DNA of 64,000 bases from NCBI GenBank assembly GCA_001051155.2, contig JYIP02000001.1, positions 5,084,001 through 5,148,000 on the forward strand, read 5' to 3'. Position 1 is the first letter of the stretch; the number at the start of each line of letters is the position of its first letter. Both the position numbers and the translations under genes were made by a program. The stretch is from Chrysoporthe austroafricana. Taxonomy: Eukaryota; Ascomycota; Sordariomycetes; Diaporthales; Cryphonectriaceae. Positions 55,401 through 64,000 of the stretch are shown in pieces. The notes below the pieces were generated by a model, which had not been told where the DNA came from, did no database searches, and saw only the letters and a program-made list of their open reading frames with translations.

Positions 55401-55702
55401 AGCGGGTGCACGGCCGTGGTGGCGGCGTGGATGTTGGGCTCGGCGGCGGCAGACCACTCGCGCACCGCGACGTCCAGGTCGAAGGTGGGCGGGGAGTAAG
55501 AGAAGATCTTGTCTGAGAGCTTGTAGGCGACCTGCTGGACGAGGAGCTGGGCCGTCACGTAGGTCGGGCCGGAGATGGAGGCCAGGGGCACCATCTGGCC
55601 GAGGGGGAGGGTGGTGGAGAGCTTGGTGAAGGGCGGCGCCGTGCTGGCCTGCTCCTCGGCGGCCAGGGCGGCCGCCCCGGACTCTGCGTGCTTGAGCTGC
55701 AT
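52484..55702 (-). CDS. MET10: Sulfite reductase [NADPH] flavoprotein (alpha) subunit
   Basis: Single exon, 1072 residues, close to yeast Met10 (1035). The N-terminal half resembles pyruvate-ferredoxin oxidoreductase-like domains, as in fungal Met10. The C-terminal half is a flavodoxin-reductase module: the FAD site motif RREYSIASA, the NADPH region GLGTGLAPFRAFVQYRAM, and a late CGPTWPVPDVTEVLQEA. It ends KEEGRYVLEVY. It passes electrons from NADPH through FAD to the haem/siroheme beta subunit, which reduces sulfite to sulfide for Cys and Met synthesis. As in other fungi, the FMN domain is not in this subunit. Strong third-position GC creates long antisense frames here that are not genes. Confidence 0.95.
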   Translation of the reverse strand: MQLKHAESGAAALAAEEQASTAPPFTKLSTTLPLGQMVPLASISGPTYVTAQLLVQQVAYKLSDKIFSYSPPTFDLDVAVREWSAAAEPNIHAATTAVHPLQTRTGAGAFALGYMFSSDFDLARRHIPQALLAPSLSLRSLRASLDQLSLLYSVASPFVAHVAAVDYADGHGLVPEYGSALQLAEDLGLGLVASSSAYEAQHMALLATLMAHLLPSVHIYDGIRTSRETLRVIDALGEIGIRETYTNLLKHVQGLNNHLDTAGKVLDLLNAFNGELGTDYRPFEYFGDEDADTVLVVFGSVEAQIANQVVSQLSAEGKKVGAISVRLYRPFVEEAFLSTLPASVRQIAVLGQVRTASEVEDAAVQSILHSDVLTAVSFSSKWAQAPTVTDVKYAASDALTPASFHSIVQKLISKDGSGAEARLSTLPGQVEQYTFWDIDNSTAVNSPAVVGRFFTRESSSNVYVHETHDNLIQGGIVRTDIRSSKKTLEAPYAVAEADVAYVGEEKLFQDVDILKGVKNGGKLLLRLPDLKDDEALEKRLSPVVRKAILEKAVHLFVFDSSYSPALETNLELLVELAFLRVARPDGVVDVAKNLSAPREGTIQECRDVLNQCLRQVEAPASWAELPADYATPSLASTIQTSAFVGFDKEEPEQDLQLSSWEAAGKALAFKEAYGTQSSLRPDLSVKTATVHVKENRRLTPLTYDRNIFHIEFDLGTSGVTYNIGEALGIHADNDPAQVLQFITSYGLNADDLVQVPSRENPADLETRTVYQALVQNIDILGKVPKRFYEQLAEFATDELEQKKLAALGGKDGADEFKRRSEVDMDTYADVLAEFASARPSFHDLARLVAPLKRREYSIASAQAVTPTSVSLMIVVVDWVDSRGRTRTGQATRYLSTLPVGAAVTVSVKPSVMKLPARDTAPLIMAGLGTGLAPFRAFVQYRAMQKAQGKEIGAILLYMGSRHQREEYLYGEEWEAYVDAGVITLLGAAFSRDQPQKIYIQDRMRESMSAIVDAYIKEEGSFYLCGPTWPVPDVTEVLQEAIAVEAKAASKKVDPRKEIERLKEEGRYVLEVY

Positions 55703-58269
55703 GGTGAGGCTTCCTGAGCCCAGGTGCGGTGTGGTGTTGGAGCCGATGGACGAGCTGAACAGCTCCAGGGCCTGATACCAGGCTCCAATGGCGAAGGGGG
55801 AGGGTATGAGAAAGAGTGTCCCAGAGACCCTCGATGATACAGGTGAGGGCTACCGTCCGCAGCTAAGTACACAGTCCCTCCTTACGATATTCACAGCGAA
55901 GGCTGGCAAAGGGAAAGAAAGTTAGGAGGCGAGGCCGTGGTTTTTGTTCATCAGAACGCATTTCTCAGCAAGACCCCTTCCTCGTCCTTAGCTCCCGCCC
56001 GACCGGCGGAGCCCCTTCCAGCCTGACAGCAAAGCAGCATGGCCACCTCTCCGACAAAAAAATTCTTCCGCCGTGTGTAGGAGCCGTCGAGCATCTCTGT
56101 AAACCCAGCTCGTTTTGGCATTAGATCAGGTCGTGAGAGAATTGCGCCATCAGCGGCCAATCAGAGGCGACGTGAAGTCCCAATGCGGGAAGTCTCAGTG
56201 CCGCGCCTCGGCGGGCCAGGGACCGGCCTGGCAGGCTGAGGAGGCGGCAAAACTGGGGAAAACTCGGAAGGCTGAAGGCTGTCGGTGCGGGAGGACCGGT
56301 AACGGGTGGGCCCACCGAGCCGGCCGATGATTACTATGGGGTTTTCGAAGGGGTTCGAGGGCGGCGCGGGCGAGACGCGAGGAATGGCGACATGTCTGGG
56401 CGATATGGCGAACCCCCATCCTGCAACGGCGCGGTGCTGTCCCCTAGGCTTCATCTAGTATGCCTGCCACCCAAGCACTGCCAAGCTGGGGGAAAAGCGG
56501 GCGAAGAGGACGGCGTGGTGAGGTGGCGCGCACGTGTCTCAGCACGCAGCTGTCAGACAGGCCCAAGCGGTTGGCTGCGACCCTTCGCCTCCAGAACAAG
56601 CCTTCTGTTGCGCGGAGAGACTTCGTGAGATACAATGTCGAGCAAGATCCCCGTCGTCGTCCGGCTCCGTCTCAAGTCTCTCTGGTGGCTCCTTGCGTTG
56701 CCTCACCCAGAACTAATGATGAACTGGCCCCCAAGACCTGAGAGGGCGTCTAGGCTTGAGGGCGGTGAAGGGCCGGCAGGCCTTGCGGTTGAGAACTGAT
56801 TTTTCATCGAAAGGCGTCGAGTTCAGGGTTTAAGGCGTGATGTCGACACGGACAGCCAGGCCCCGGGTCATCCGCACTCGGCACGACGCAAGGGCAGTCA
56901 GTAATTGATGCCTTGTCATACAAGATCTGCGTCTTCCCCACGGCCCCATGATGGCTGCAGCGGTATGGCTCTACTACTATGTATGCACCCAGTGGCATTC
57001 TGCTGGGTACTATGGAATGCACAACTATAATAGATGGCCATCCCTCCATCGTCACAGGGACCGACCAGTCCTGAAAAGCCTGGTGGGGACGATCGAGAGC
57101 ACCAGCCTGGAATAAGCTTCTGCATGCGGCTCATCAGCGTGGCTCGTTCCGCTCGGCAGCTGCCGAGTCCGAGTCCAGCGCAGCGCAGCGTGGCGACGGG
57201 TTTGGTAAGCAGCCAGGGCGTCATCTACTACGTACGGACATACTCTCGCCTCTCAACCGGAGACTTTTTTTTTTTTTTTTTGGAGAAGCCATAATCGGCT
57301 CCTGAGACCTCACTATCACCATGTTTCTCTTTAGTACTGCACATAGTACTGCATTCTCAGTCAACTGTTCGAAGCTTCTGGGGGCTGCTGGTGGCTACCA
57401 AGTTCCTTATGTGATCTACCTCTCCACCACTACCACACCTCTCCCTCTCTGTTACCTTTTTGTATCTGTATTGTCCTGATTTCTTAGACACCACCCACTA
57501 TCAATACACGACAGGACAAGACAGCCAGTCAGCTGGCCGATCTGTCTCGCTAAGGGGCTGGAGTGATCGCAACCCCTTCGCTCAGGCCTTCCCCACAGAT
57601 GGATGACAAAGTAGTCCCGTAAGGGCGAGTGGCATGGGGGGCCGGCCAATCAGCACGCCCCTCCCATCCCTGGCCCCCTTGCATGACTGCTACGCGAAAA
57701 CCACGCTTGTATCAGGAATGCACTGCGGCTTTTGTGCGGAAACTGCAACCACTCAGCAACAGTTGAAGACCCTTTATATTTCAAATGCACGTTTACTCAA
57801 CTATGATGCGGGCCTTCCCAGTGCCATGATCACAAATTCAGATCTTTCTCTGGAGAATCATCCAGAACGGTCGGTGCCTCGACCCCTTCCTGCGCTTCCT
57901 CATAAAACCCCTGGTTCTTGAACGAGTCGAGTCATTGATTCGCATCGCCGCTCGTCGTCGACATCAACACGCACAGCCTGCGCACCCACGCTTCAGTCGC
58001 GGACCACAGCCTCCGCTCGTATCGTGTTGGACAACCTCACATCGCATCCCGCTCCGCACTCCAGTCCACGTGTCGCAGCAGAGCGGCTGGACTCCAGGTT
58101 CTGTGCACGTTTAATTTCACCGGCAGAATTGGCCCCCGCCAGTTGCCCTGCCGTGCGACATTGCACCGGCCGGCATCACTTTACACGAGGCCTGCAACCC
58201 TAAAGGCGAGAGCCAGCTCTACCGCGTCACCTTGTCCGACGTCCCGGCATCAGCCTTACCACGGCCAGC
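55703..58269. other. Divergent promoter region MET10 (-) / copper ATPase (+), 2.6 kb
   Basis: No supported ORF. It contains an 18-T run at about 57266-57283. I looked for a clear CYS3/MetR palindrome (ATGRYRYCAT) near MET10 and did not see one by eye. Confidence 0.55.
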
Positions 58270-61200
58270 ATGCCCTCCTCGTCTAATCGGGCCACCGGGC
58301 CTGGTGGTGAAAGTCGTCAGTCCGATGCTGTCGTGAAAACCTCCTACAGCGTCTCGAATCTGCACTGTCCCACCTGCGTCGCAGCCATCAGGCACGAGCT
58401 GAAGGAGGCCTTCTCCGACAGGATACGATGGGTCTCTCCAAACATAGTCACTTCGGTCGTCACTGTGGAACATGATCCATCGGTCAAGGTTAAGAAGATG
58501 GCCGATGTCTTAACGGACGCCGGCTATGAGGTCTCCGGCGTCTCTACCTCCGCTCCTGATTCTGAAGATGTGTCGTCTCAGATAAACGCCACCACCGCAT
58601 CCATCCACAACGGCAAGACCACAGACGCCCGCCCTGCACCCTACAGGGCCCTCTCCACATGGCTGTCAGGGGACCATTCCCAGTCGGAGGCGGCTCGTGT
58701 CCATTTGTTAAATTGTGAGCAATGCCGCAACTCCCAGGGCAAATCGCCCAGCGCAAAGCCATGTCATGCCGAATCAGAGGATGGTGCCGCTCCAACACCA
58801 TCTCCGTCAGCCACGCCTCAGCACACAGAGCTCGGAGCACAACCAGCTACAGCACAGGAACCAAACAGCATGTCTCTTGTCACGGTTGACTCGGACGACA
58901 GCAGCCCGGCTGACAAGCAGATATGGCGGGCGACCGTGGCCGTGGGCGGCATGACCTGCGCTGCCTGCATCAACAACATCAAGGGGACACTAGACAGCAT
59001 AGAATGGGTTACACAAGCCGCTGTCAACCTCTTGACCAACAGCGCAACCGTTGAGTTCTACGATAAGGGACATGCCGACGACATCGTGGAGGCCATCGAA
59101 GACAGCGGCTACGAGGCACACTTAGACAAGGTCGAGCCTGTCGGGGACAACAAGGAGCTTGAGACGCACGACAGGACCATCGAGATCTTCTTGGAGGGAA
59201 TCTACTGCTCTCACTGCCCCGGGCGGGTGATCAGTAGTCTCGCAGGCTTCAGGCGACATATTGAGATCATCACCGAGCCGACGCAGGCAAGACCTATCAT
59301 GAAGATCGCTTACGTGCCCGAGGCTCCCACTTTCACCATCCGACAGATACTGGCAGCTGTTGAGGCTAGTGACCCGGCCCTGCAGGTGTCCATCTACCAT
59401 CCACCCAGCCTGGAGGAGCGGTCAAAAATGGCACAGCACAAGCATCAGCGTATGCTGTTGTACCGGGCAATTTTCACATTCCTCGTGGCCATACCGACCT
59501 TCATCATAGGCGTCGTCTACATGTCTCTCGTTCAGGATCCGAGCTCGTCTAAAGACTACCTCACGGGACCATGGGTTTCGGGCATCAGCCGCGCCCAGGT
59601 CGCCATGTTCATCTTGGCGACACCAGTCTATTTCTTTGCGGCCGATGTGTTCCACACCCGAGCGCTCAAAGAGATCAAGACCTTGTGGCGCAGGGGGGGT
59701 AAGGTGCCCGTCCTCCGGCGGTTTTATCACTTCGGCAGCATGAATACTCTGATGTCCCTAGGCACGACAATCGCGTACGTCTCTTCGGTAGCACAGCTAA
59801 TTGCGGCAGGAGTCAACAAGCCCAAGCATGTAAATGACCAGGAGTTTTACTTTGATTCGGTAGTGTTTCTGACACTGTTCCTGCTCGTCGGAAGATGGAT
59901 CGAGGCGTACAGCAAGTCTAAGACTGGAGATGCAGTGACAGCCCTTGGCAAGCTCAGGCCCACGGAGGCTGTGCTTGTCGAGCGCAAAGAAGGAGGCAAA
60001 AGTGAGGACAAGATCGTCAAGGCCGACCTGCTTGATTTCGGAGACATTGTTCGCATACGACATGGCGCATCGCCGCCGGCGGATGGCATCGTCGTCGAAG
60101 GCGAGAGCAGCTTTGATGAGTCTAGTCTTACCGGAGAGGCTCGACTTATCAAGAAAGCCCCCGGGGATAGCGTCTATGCTGGTACTGTCAATAAAGACAA
60201 ACCAGTCGTCATCCGAATCACGGGCGTGGCCGGTACTTCGATGCTCGACCAGATCGTCAAGGTCGTCCGGGAAGGTCAGACGAAACGCGCCCCCATGGAA
60301 CAAGTCGCAGACGTTTTGACCACTTACTTTGTGCCTGTTGTCACCCTGATTGCCATTGTCACTTGGCTCATCTGGATGATCCTAGGCCTCAGCGGCGTCA
60401 TCCCCGATGATTATTTGGATGTCACTTCGGGTGGCTGGGTCGCGTTCTCCCTGCAATTCGCTATTGCGGTCTTCGTGGTCGCTTGCCCTTGCGGTCTCGG
60501 CCTTGCTGCTCCAACGGCGATCTTTGTCGGTGGCGGACTGGCTGCCAAGCACGGTATCCTTGCCAAGGGAGGTGGTGAAGCCTTCGAGAAGGCGAGTCGG
60601 ATCGACTGTGTCGTGTTCGACAAGACTGGAACCCTCACCGAGGGTGGCCTGCCGAGCATTACAGATTCTACGCTCTTTCCTGACTCCGGCGCGTTTTCCA
60701 AGGAGCAAACGCCAACCATGTTAGCTGCTCTGAAGGCTATTGAAGAGAGCAGCAGTCATCCTATTGCGAAGGCTATTGTGTCATTCTGTGCCGAAAGGGA
60801 GCTTGACCCTGACGTCCAGATCACAGATGTGCAAGAGGAACCTGGAAAGGGCCTGAAGGCTACGTTCACAAAGGGAGAAATGCATGAGATGCTGGTCGGC
60901 AACGAAGCCATGATGAAGCAGCACGGGGTTGAGCTGTCAGAAAAGGTCATCTCAATGACGGACACGTGGAAGAAGGAAGCCAAGTCCATCGCCCTAGTCG
61001 CCATGAGACCCACGGCGTCATCAGAGCCACCCAAGATTGCTGCAGCCCTCGCCATTTCCGACCCCATCCGGCCCGAAGCAGTGGAGATCGTCCGCTCCCT
61101 CCAGTCCAGGGGCACACGCGTGTGGATGCTCTCCGGCGACAATGAGGTCACCGCCCGCGCGGTCGCGACGCTCATCGGCATCCCAGCGGATCAAGTCATC

Positions 61201-61758
61201 TCCGGTGTCCTGCCGACGCAGAAGGCAGACAAGATCAAGTACCTGCAATCGACACTGAAGGCCCGCAGCGGCGGCGCCAAACACAAAGAAACCTCCACGC
61301 GCGCTACGGTCGCTATGGTGGGCGACGGCATCAATGATAGCCCCGCGCTCACACAGGCTGATGTCGGTATTGCTATCGGCTCCGGGTCCGACGTGGCCAT
61401 CAGCTCCGCCGAGTTCGTCCTCGTCAAGTCGGACCTGTGGAGCGTCGTCACGCTGCTCGACCTGTCCCAGACCGTCTTCCGGAGGGTCAAGGCCAACTTC
61501 GCCTGGGCCCTGGTGTACAACATGGTCGCGGTCCCCATCGCCGCCGGCGTGCTGATGCCCATCGTCTCGAACGGCAGCCACGTGCGCCTTGACCCGGTGT
61601 GGGCGTCTCTCGCGATGGCGCTGAGCAGCATTTCGGTCGTGACGAGCAGCCTCGCGCTGAGGAGCGGGATCCCGGGCCTGGGCTTCAGGGAGAAGTCACG
61701 CGGACGCAAGAGTAATGAGGAGCAGGGCGAGGACCTGCCGAGCAGGGTCAAGTTCTAG
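58270..61758 (+). CDS. Copper-transporting P1B-type ATPase
   Basis: Single exon, 1162 residues. The N-terminal metal-binding modules are HCPTC (C33/C36), GGMTCAAC (C230/C233) and GIYCSHC (C313/C316). A further NCEQC pair (C149/C152) lies between them. The membrane CPC motif is at 739-741, the phosphorylated Asp is D784 in DKTGTLTEGG, the SSSHPIAKAI histidine-proline motif follows, and GDGINDSPALTQADVG is the hinge. YN in WALVYNMVAVP and MALSSISVV in the last helices define the Cu+ subgroup (P1B-1). It either loads copper into the Golgi (Ccc2/CtpA-like) or expels it (CrpA-like); the extra Cys pair hints at the second, weakly. An upstream 5' leader is not resolved. Confidence 0.94.
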   Translation: MPSSSNRATGPGGESRQSDAVVKTSYSVSNLHCPTCVAAIRHELKEAFSDRIRWVSPNIVTSVVTVEHDPSVKVKKMADVLTDAGYEVSGVSTSAPDSEDVSSQINATTASIHNGKTTDARPAPYRALSTWLSGDHSQSEAARVHLLNCEQCRNSQGKSPSAKPCHAESEDGAAPTPSPSATPQHTELGAQPATAQEPNSMSLVTVDSDDSSPADKQIWRATVAVGGMTCAACINNIKGTLDSIEWVTQAAVNLLTNSATVEFYDKGHADDIVEAIEDSGYEAHLDKVEPVGDNKELETHDRTIEIFLEGIYCSHCPGRVISSLAGFRRHIEIITEPTQARPIMKIAYVPEAPTFTIRQILAAVEASDPALQVSIYHPPSLEERSKMAQHKHQRMLLYRAIFTFLVAIPTFIIGVVYMSLVQDPSSSKDYLTGPWVSGISRAQVAMFILATPVYFFAADVFHTRALKEIKTLWRRGGKVPVLRRFYHFGSMNTLMSLGTTIAYVSSVAQLIAAGVNKPKHVNDQEFYFDSVVFLTLFLLVGRWIEAYSKSKTGDAVTALGKLRPTEAVLVERKEGGKSEDKIVKADLLDFGDIVRIRHGASPPADGIVVEGESSFDESSLTGEARLIKKAPGDSVYAGTVNKDKPVVIRITGVAGTSMLDQIVKVVREGQTKRAPMEQVADVLTTYFVPVVTLIAIVTWLIWMILGLSGVIPDDYLDVTSGGWVAFSLQFAIAVFVVACPCGLGLAAPTAIFVGGGLAAKHGILAKGGGEAFEKASRIDCVVFDKTGTLTEGGLPSITDSTLFPDSGAFSKEQTPTMLAALKAIEESSSHPIAKAIVSFCAERELDPDVQITDVQEEPGKGLKATFTKGEMHEMLVGNEAMMKQHGVELSEKVISMTDTWKKEAKSIALVAMRPTASSEPPKIAAALAISDPIRPEAVEIVRSLQSRGTRVWMLSGDNEVTARAVATLIGIPADQVISGVLPTQKADKIKYLQSTLKARSGGAKHKETSTRATVAMVGDGINDSPALTQADVGIAIGSGSDVAISSAEFVLVKSDLWSVVTLLDLSQTVFRRVKANFAWALVYNMVAVPIAAGVLMPIVSNGSHVRLDPVWASLAMALSSISVVTSSLALRSGIPGLGFREKSRGRKSNEEQGEDLPSRVKF

Positions 61759-63450
61759 GTGTGCTTCCACCTGTGGGTCATGGCCAACGTGTATAGGTTT
61801 GATCAACAACAGGCCGTGGGTCGGAGACCGCATGGGCGGCGGCGATTCAAGCCGTACGGTGGGACAGGGCGTTTCGGGTATTAACGGGCAGAAGGGCAGA
61901 AGGATGGATGGAATGTCTCGCGTGTTGGTTTGCAGGTCTCTTTTTCTAATCATGGTATGGTGCGCTAGATACCCAACAATGCATTATCCTGAGGGAGGGA
62001 AACGAGGAATGGTCCGAGAACGTTGCTAGCGTTATCGAGCGATAGGTGCACTTCACATATTCATATCGACAGCGGCAACAATATATATCCAGATGTTCAC
62101 ACAGAGACAAACGGATATCCGCAGATGCGAAATGGACCTCCTGGAGGATATAGTCCCGGCCTTAAGTATAGCCTATTCGTGCGCGTATCAAAATGGCATG
62201 GCATAACTTCCCGTGAGGAGTGGATAGATAAACTTCAGTAGGGTACTTGAAGATTCATCGAGATAAATTCCAGAATTTGGTGTTTCTATTATAGACATCC
62301 CCGCACCCTATAGGTACATAGGTCAGGGCCTATATGTCTTTCGGTACACATCCTCGGTACACATCTTCAGTCCCCATCAAGATCAGTTCCTGAACCATCC
62401 AGCTCCACTACTCATTCACCCTAGAAGCCTTGATTCGCCCAGGCAATGGTGATGACACGAGCATCAGGAGAGGCCATGATGGATAACGCTCATTACAGTA
62501 GATATTACAATGGCTTGAACCATTGAATCGGAGAACATACTAAACGAGGAAGAAATATCAGAGAGGTGATAAGGATTATAGTCGAACGGATGAGAACCAT
62601 AATTTGTAGCCAGAAAAGCGGTCAATATACACTTCCCATCCAGCGCAAAGAATAGCCACATAATTGTCAATTACCCAGTGTTTATGTGCTTACCGCAGAC
62701 CTAGCCGTTTTCGATATTTCGCTCTTCCTAGCATCCTATTAGCCTAAACACACAAGAGAGTCGCACTTGACGGCAGGAAGGCGTCGAGAGGATCTACGTG
62801 CACATGGCAGCCAGCTTCCTTGTCATATCTCATGAGTCCTACCTACCCACTTAAGGAAGTCGGTCATTTTGGCGCCCCTGACGGCCTGCATTCTACCCAT
62901 CTACCTGCCATGGCGAGCTATTTTTGGGATAAAGACCGACTAAAGGCACAGCTGCATCCGAAGGCAGCAAAGAATTGGCACGCTCTGAGGAAGAGCCTGG
63001 CTTCGTATTGGTTGTCAGATCCGCCCCCGCTGCTAATCGCCGAGGGATTCTGAGCGGTTCCCGCACAGCTAATCGCTTCAACCACTTACAGTTCCTTGAC
63101 CTGCAGCTGACCGGGTCATTTGGGCCGTATTCGATGGACCAGCTGCCAAGATATTTGCGTTGAGCAGCTTCCCGACGCGTCCTCTACTTCGATGAACATC
63201 AACGCGGCCTGCATACTGAGGTCTTGCGGCTGGGCTGATGCAACATAAATTTCGATGGCGTGTACGTTCAGCTTTACAGATTACAGGCTTCTGTGGGGGC
63301 CACAAAGAGGTCAACTTGGAATGGCTGATATAATTGAAGTGTGCGACGGCGAGCTCGGTATGATCTTTCGTGTAGGTTTTTCTTAGTTACTCAAGCAGTC
63401 TCTGTAAATTGCGTTGCGCTCCTCGCATCAATTATTCATGAACAAACCAC
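61759..63450. other. Spacer, 1.7 kb
   Basis: AT-richer sequence with no supported ORF. A 12-bp direct repeat TCGGTACACATC occurs twice at about 62340-62366. The right end is the presumed promoter of the edge gene. Confidence 0.5.
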
Positions 63451-64000
63451 ATGATGGAGCCGGCGTGGTCTAGCTCAGAATCAACGGTACAGTATGATGT
63501 CTATATCGGGGCTTGGGTCAACTGGAGTCGTGGCAGGATATTCGGAGCCACTCTCACCCTGACCAACCGTCAGGGAGCGTATCTCATCGCATTCACTGCT
63601 ACCTTTATCACGATAGTGTCCTCTTCCTTCTGGCGGACGGCCGCCATACTGTTCCACAAATACTTCTCGACATCGTCGCCAAGGGATGGGCTCCATCATC
63701 AACGTCAGGTTGTCCTCCGCAACTCGGAATCAGCAATGTCGGCCCTGTTAATACTACCTCGCATGTACATCGCCTGGCGCGGGAGGACCAAGACCAGGTT
63801 TGCTCGAACAATGCCTCTAGCCGTATTTGCGCTGTTCTGTGTGTGCGCGTTTACGGCCGCCAGCGGTCTGTCCTCACGGATCACGCAGGCCCCCGGCGAC
63901 GAGGTTCTCATTCACAGCCCGAACTGCGGATATATTCCTCCGCAGCAGAATATCGAGAATGTCGATTCAGTAGAGATACAATCCGTACTGAACCACTACT
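63451..64000 (+). CDS. Membrane protein of unknown function, 5' part only (cut by window edge)
   Basis: Open from the ATG pair at 63451/63454 to the last base, 183 codons without a stop. It begins MMEPAWSSSESTVQYDVYIG and continues WVNWSRGRIFGATLTL. Membrane helices lie at about 46-66 (GAYLIAFTATFITIVSSSFW) and about 130-152 (MPLAVFALFCVCAFTAA). Between them, KYFSTSSPRDGLHHQRQVVL with a nearby RNSES matches the style of a large fungal family of uncharacterised multi-helix proteins (from memory, not searched). The rest lies beyond the window. Confidence 0.72.
   Translation, partial: MMEPAWSSSESTVQYDVYIGAWVNWSRGRIFGATLTLTNRQGAYLIAFTATFITIVSSSFWRTAAILFHKYFSTSSPRDGLHHQRQVVLRNSESAMSALLILPRMYIAWRGRTKTRFARTMPLAVFALFCVCAFTAASGLSSRITQAPGDEVLIHSPNCGYIPPQQNIENVDSVEIQSVLNHY

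Noticed and set aside
54488..55516. 342-codon plus-strand open frame
   Set aside because: Antisense to the N-terminal half of MET10, with no recognisable motif.
55703..56300. CYS3/MetR binding palindrome upstream of MET10
   Set aside because: I scanned for ATGRYRYCAT by eye and found only partial matches. A motif scan would be needed.

Overview
The window is nuclear DNA of a filamentous ascomycete (Pezizomycotina, most likely a sordariomycete-like genome; inferred, not proven). The evidence is short GT-AG introns (about 51-229 nt), a HET-domain gene, a fungal PMCA, the DASH subunit Duo1, Aim21, Tvp18, a SurE-TTL (Pby1-type) fusion and Met10. All gene models below were assembled by reading exons and splice sites by eye. 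No transcript data were available.

Left part, about 1-20 kb: lower GC, long gene-poor spacers, and accessory gene types. It holds an MFS transporter, a C2H2 transcription-factor-like protein, an isocyanide synthase (DIT1/PvcA family), a secreted beta-propeller protein, a short-chain dehydrogenase and a SnoaL/NTF2-like small protein. Together these look like a compact isocyanide natural-product gene cluster. A tandem array of six intron-containing tRNA-Thr-like genes (12.5-13.5 kb) lies inside it. A 58-residue zinc-ribbon-like ORF and a HET-domain gene follow.

Right part, about 20.9-64 kb: GC-rich and mostly housekeeping. In order: a PMCA-type calcium ATPase (-); a 3.4-kb gene-free stretch with a 13-bp minisatellite; PBY1-like SurE-TTL (-); a conserved-looking nuclear protein of unknown function (-); DUO1 (+); RNase H2 subunit B (-); MCM10 (+); AIM21-like (-); TVP18 (-); NTF2 (-); MET10 sulfite reductase alpha (-); a copper-transporting P1B ATPase (+); and the start of a membrane protein cut by the right edge (+).

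Three neighbouring genes in this part (DUO1, RNH202, MCM10) serve S phase and mitosis. The DUO1 promoter carries a tight group of MluI cell-cycle-box-like motifs next to a CCAAT box and a G-rich tract. The most interesting unit is the isocyanide synthase neighbourhood, which lacks the usual TauD-type dioxygenase or P450 partner within view. The second is the tRNA-Thr-like array, whose copies differ almost only by transitions and share an odd T-arm.
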